A DNA stretch of 11,193 nt, from NCBI GenBank assembly GCA_030691925.1, contig JAUYDG010000148.1, forward strand, positions 1 through 11,193, read 5' to 3'. The position numbers and the translations under genes are program-made. Below the pieces are notes generated by a model. It ran no database searches. It saw nothing but the letters and a program-made list of their open reading frames with translations, and was not told the origin of the DNA. This DNA is from Nanobdellota archaeon (GTDB lineage: Archaea; Nanobdellota; Nanobdellia; SCGC-AAA011-G17; VGLX01). Positions 10,537 to 11,193 of the stretch are shown here, piece after piece (the first letter of the stretch is position 1; each line of letters begins with the position of its first letter).

Positions 10537-11193
10537 GCAAATTATTTTTCCTGAACTTAACCATTCATAATATCGGTTAAGATTTCTTGGATTTTTACTT
10601 CCAATAAGGCTAAACCATCTTTTGAAATTTTTATTTCCTTTTATTCTGACATCTTTACCATGTATGCATGCGTTTATATCTTGTTCCTTTAAAATCTTTT
10701 TTATTTGCTCTCTTAATGTTTTACTAATACTTGTTATCATTAAATGAGGGTATTTATAACCTTCGTCTTTTCTGGCAGAAATACAACCATCAGTATCAAA
10801 AATACCTCTGAGTAAATGATTTAATTTTTGTTTCTCTAATAGGAAAATATGGTCTGGAATCTTTAGATTTTTTCCTTTTTTGCCAATTGGGAAGCTATTT
10901 TTAACAAACCACCAAAAAAGAGGTTTTCCTTCTATAGTAATATCATAACAATTATATTTTGGTCTTTCTCTAACTCTACACTTTACTTGGAAAGTTTTTT
11001 CGATTAGAGGTTTAACATACAAAAGCATGTATTCCTTATCTTTATGGAGATTTCCTGTAATGAATGCATAATGACCATATCTTTTTTTACGTTTTAAATA
11101 ACATTTTGAAAGACAACCATCCCCCATTAAAATCCCAAATACTTCTAGGGCTGTAGGAGATTCGGTTACGTCTAATTTTATTTCCTTAAAAGG
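10513..11193 (-). CDS. LAGLIDADG homing endonuclease, 5' end outside window
   Basis: 226 codons are visible and the frame stays open to the window edge. The ATG at 11127 lies inside the first motif, so it is not the start. Motif 1 reads ALEVFGILMGDGCLS, with the catalytic Asp in GDG. Motif 2 reads LNHLLRGIFDTDGCIS (about 75-95 codons before the end), again with Asp before Gly. Two motifs make a monomeric enzyme that cuts a long, near-palindromic DNA site. The C-terminus SLIGSKNPRNLNRYYEWL is typical of the family. The last codons ICGPVIQPG and the TAA stop lie in the 5' half of the tRNA-Ala gene on the same strand. Because that tRNA is intact, the endonuclease is not inside an intron of it. 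Whether it sits in an intron of something upstream, or is free-standing, cannot be seen here. The coding sequence looks more A+T-rich than its neighbours, which suggests transfer. Confidence 0.88.
   Translation of the reverse strand, partial: PFKEIKLDVTESPTALEVFGILMGDGCLSKCYLKRKKRYGHYAFITGNLHKDKEYMLLYVKPLIEKTFQVKCRVRERPKYNCYDITIEGKPLFWWFVKNSFPIGKKGKNLKIPDHIFLLEKQKLNHLLRGIFDTDGCISARKDEGYKYPHLMITSISKTLREQIKKILKEQDINACIHGKDVRIKGNKNFKRWFSLIGSKNPRNLNRYYEWLSSGKIICGPVIQPG

Noticed and set aside
10463..11193. LAGLIDADG gene as part of an intron within tRNA-Ala
   Set aside because: The tRNA folds without interruption from 10536 to 10463, so no intron splits it. The endonuclease frame overlaps only its 5' end.
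1..11193. CRISPR array, toxin-antitoxin pair or defence island
   Set aside because: No spaced direct repeats and no Cas, restriction-modification or toxin-antitoxin motifs were found on either strand. The HNH and LAGLIDADG genes look like homing enzymes, not defence nucleases.

Overview
The window is archaeal, A+T-rich, and most like a small-genome lineage of the DPANN type (inference). The archaeal evidence is an eS17 ribosomal protein, an Alba chromatin protein, a tRNA-Met(CAT) with a 45-nt intron at 37/38 and a bulge-helix-bulge-like splice site, and TATA-like boxes about 24 nt before several start codons, as expected for leaderless mRNAs. Two longer-leader genes have strong Shine-Dalgarno motifs (Alba, HAD). 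No rRNA, CRISPR array or recognisable defence island is visible.

Layout. 2-640: 3' part of a + strand hypothetical with an E/K-rich linker. 644-1828 (-): acyl-CoA dehydrogenase, ending tail to tail with it. 1920-3602 (+): Trm11/TrmG10-like tRNA methyltransferase, eS17 and Alba, an information-processing cluster closed by a T-rich terminator. 3741-4791: a complete IS5-type insertion sequence with 17-bp perfect inverted repeats and an 8-bp target duplication. 4845-5945 (+): a free-standing double-HNH endonuclease whose promoter lies just beyond the IS. 5996-7708 (+): a Kef-type CPA2 antiporter with a C-terminal NAD-binding TrkA-N domain. 7705-8133 (-): a half-size EamA membrane protein. 8143-8262 (-): the intron-containing tRNA-Met. 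8283-8717 (-): HIT protein. 8819-9202 (-): a small membrane-anchored cysteine-rich protein. 9250-10430 (-): RdgB/HAM1 nucleotide pyrophosphatase and a HAD hydrolase joined by an ATGA overlap. 10463-10536 (-): tRNA-Ala(CGC). 10513-11193 (-): a LAGLIDADG homing endonuclease that enters from the window edge and ends inside the tRNA-Ala gene.

The genes are mostly housekeeping: tRNA modification and translation, chromatin, nucleotide-pool cleaning and ion transport. Three selfish or selfish-derived elements interrupt them: the IS, the HNH gene and the LAGLIDADG gene. The most interesting structures are at their junctions. The transposase has no stop codon of its own and terminates in the TATA box of the next gene. 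Its two halves have very different base composition. The LAGLIDADG reading frame borrows its stop codon from a tRNA D-loop. I did not find convincing evidence of a wholly new multi-gene system.
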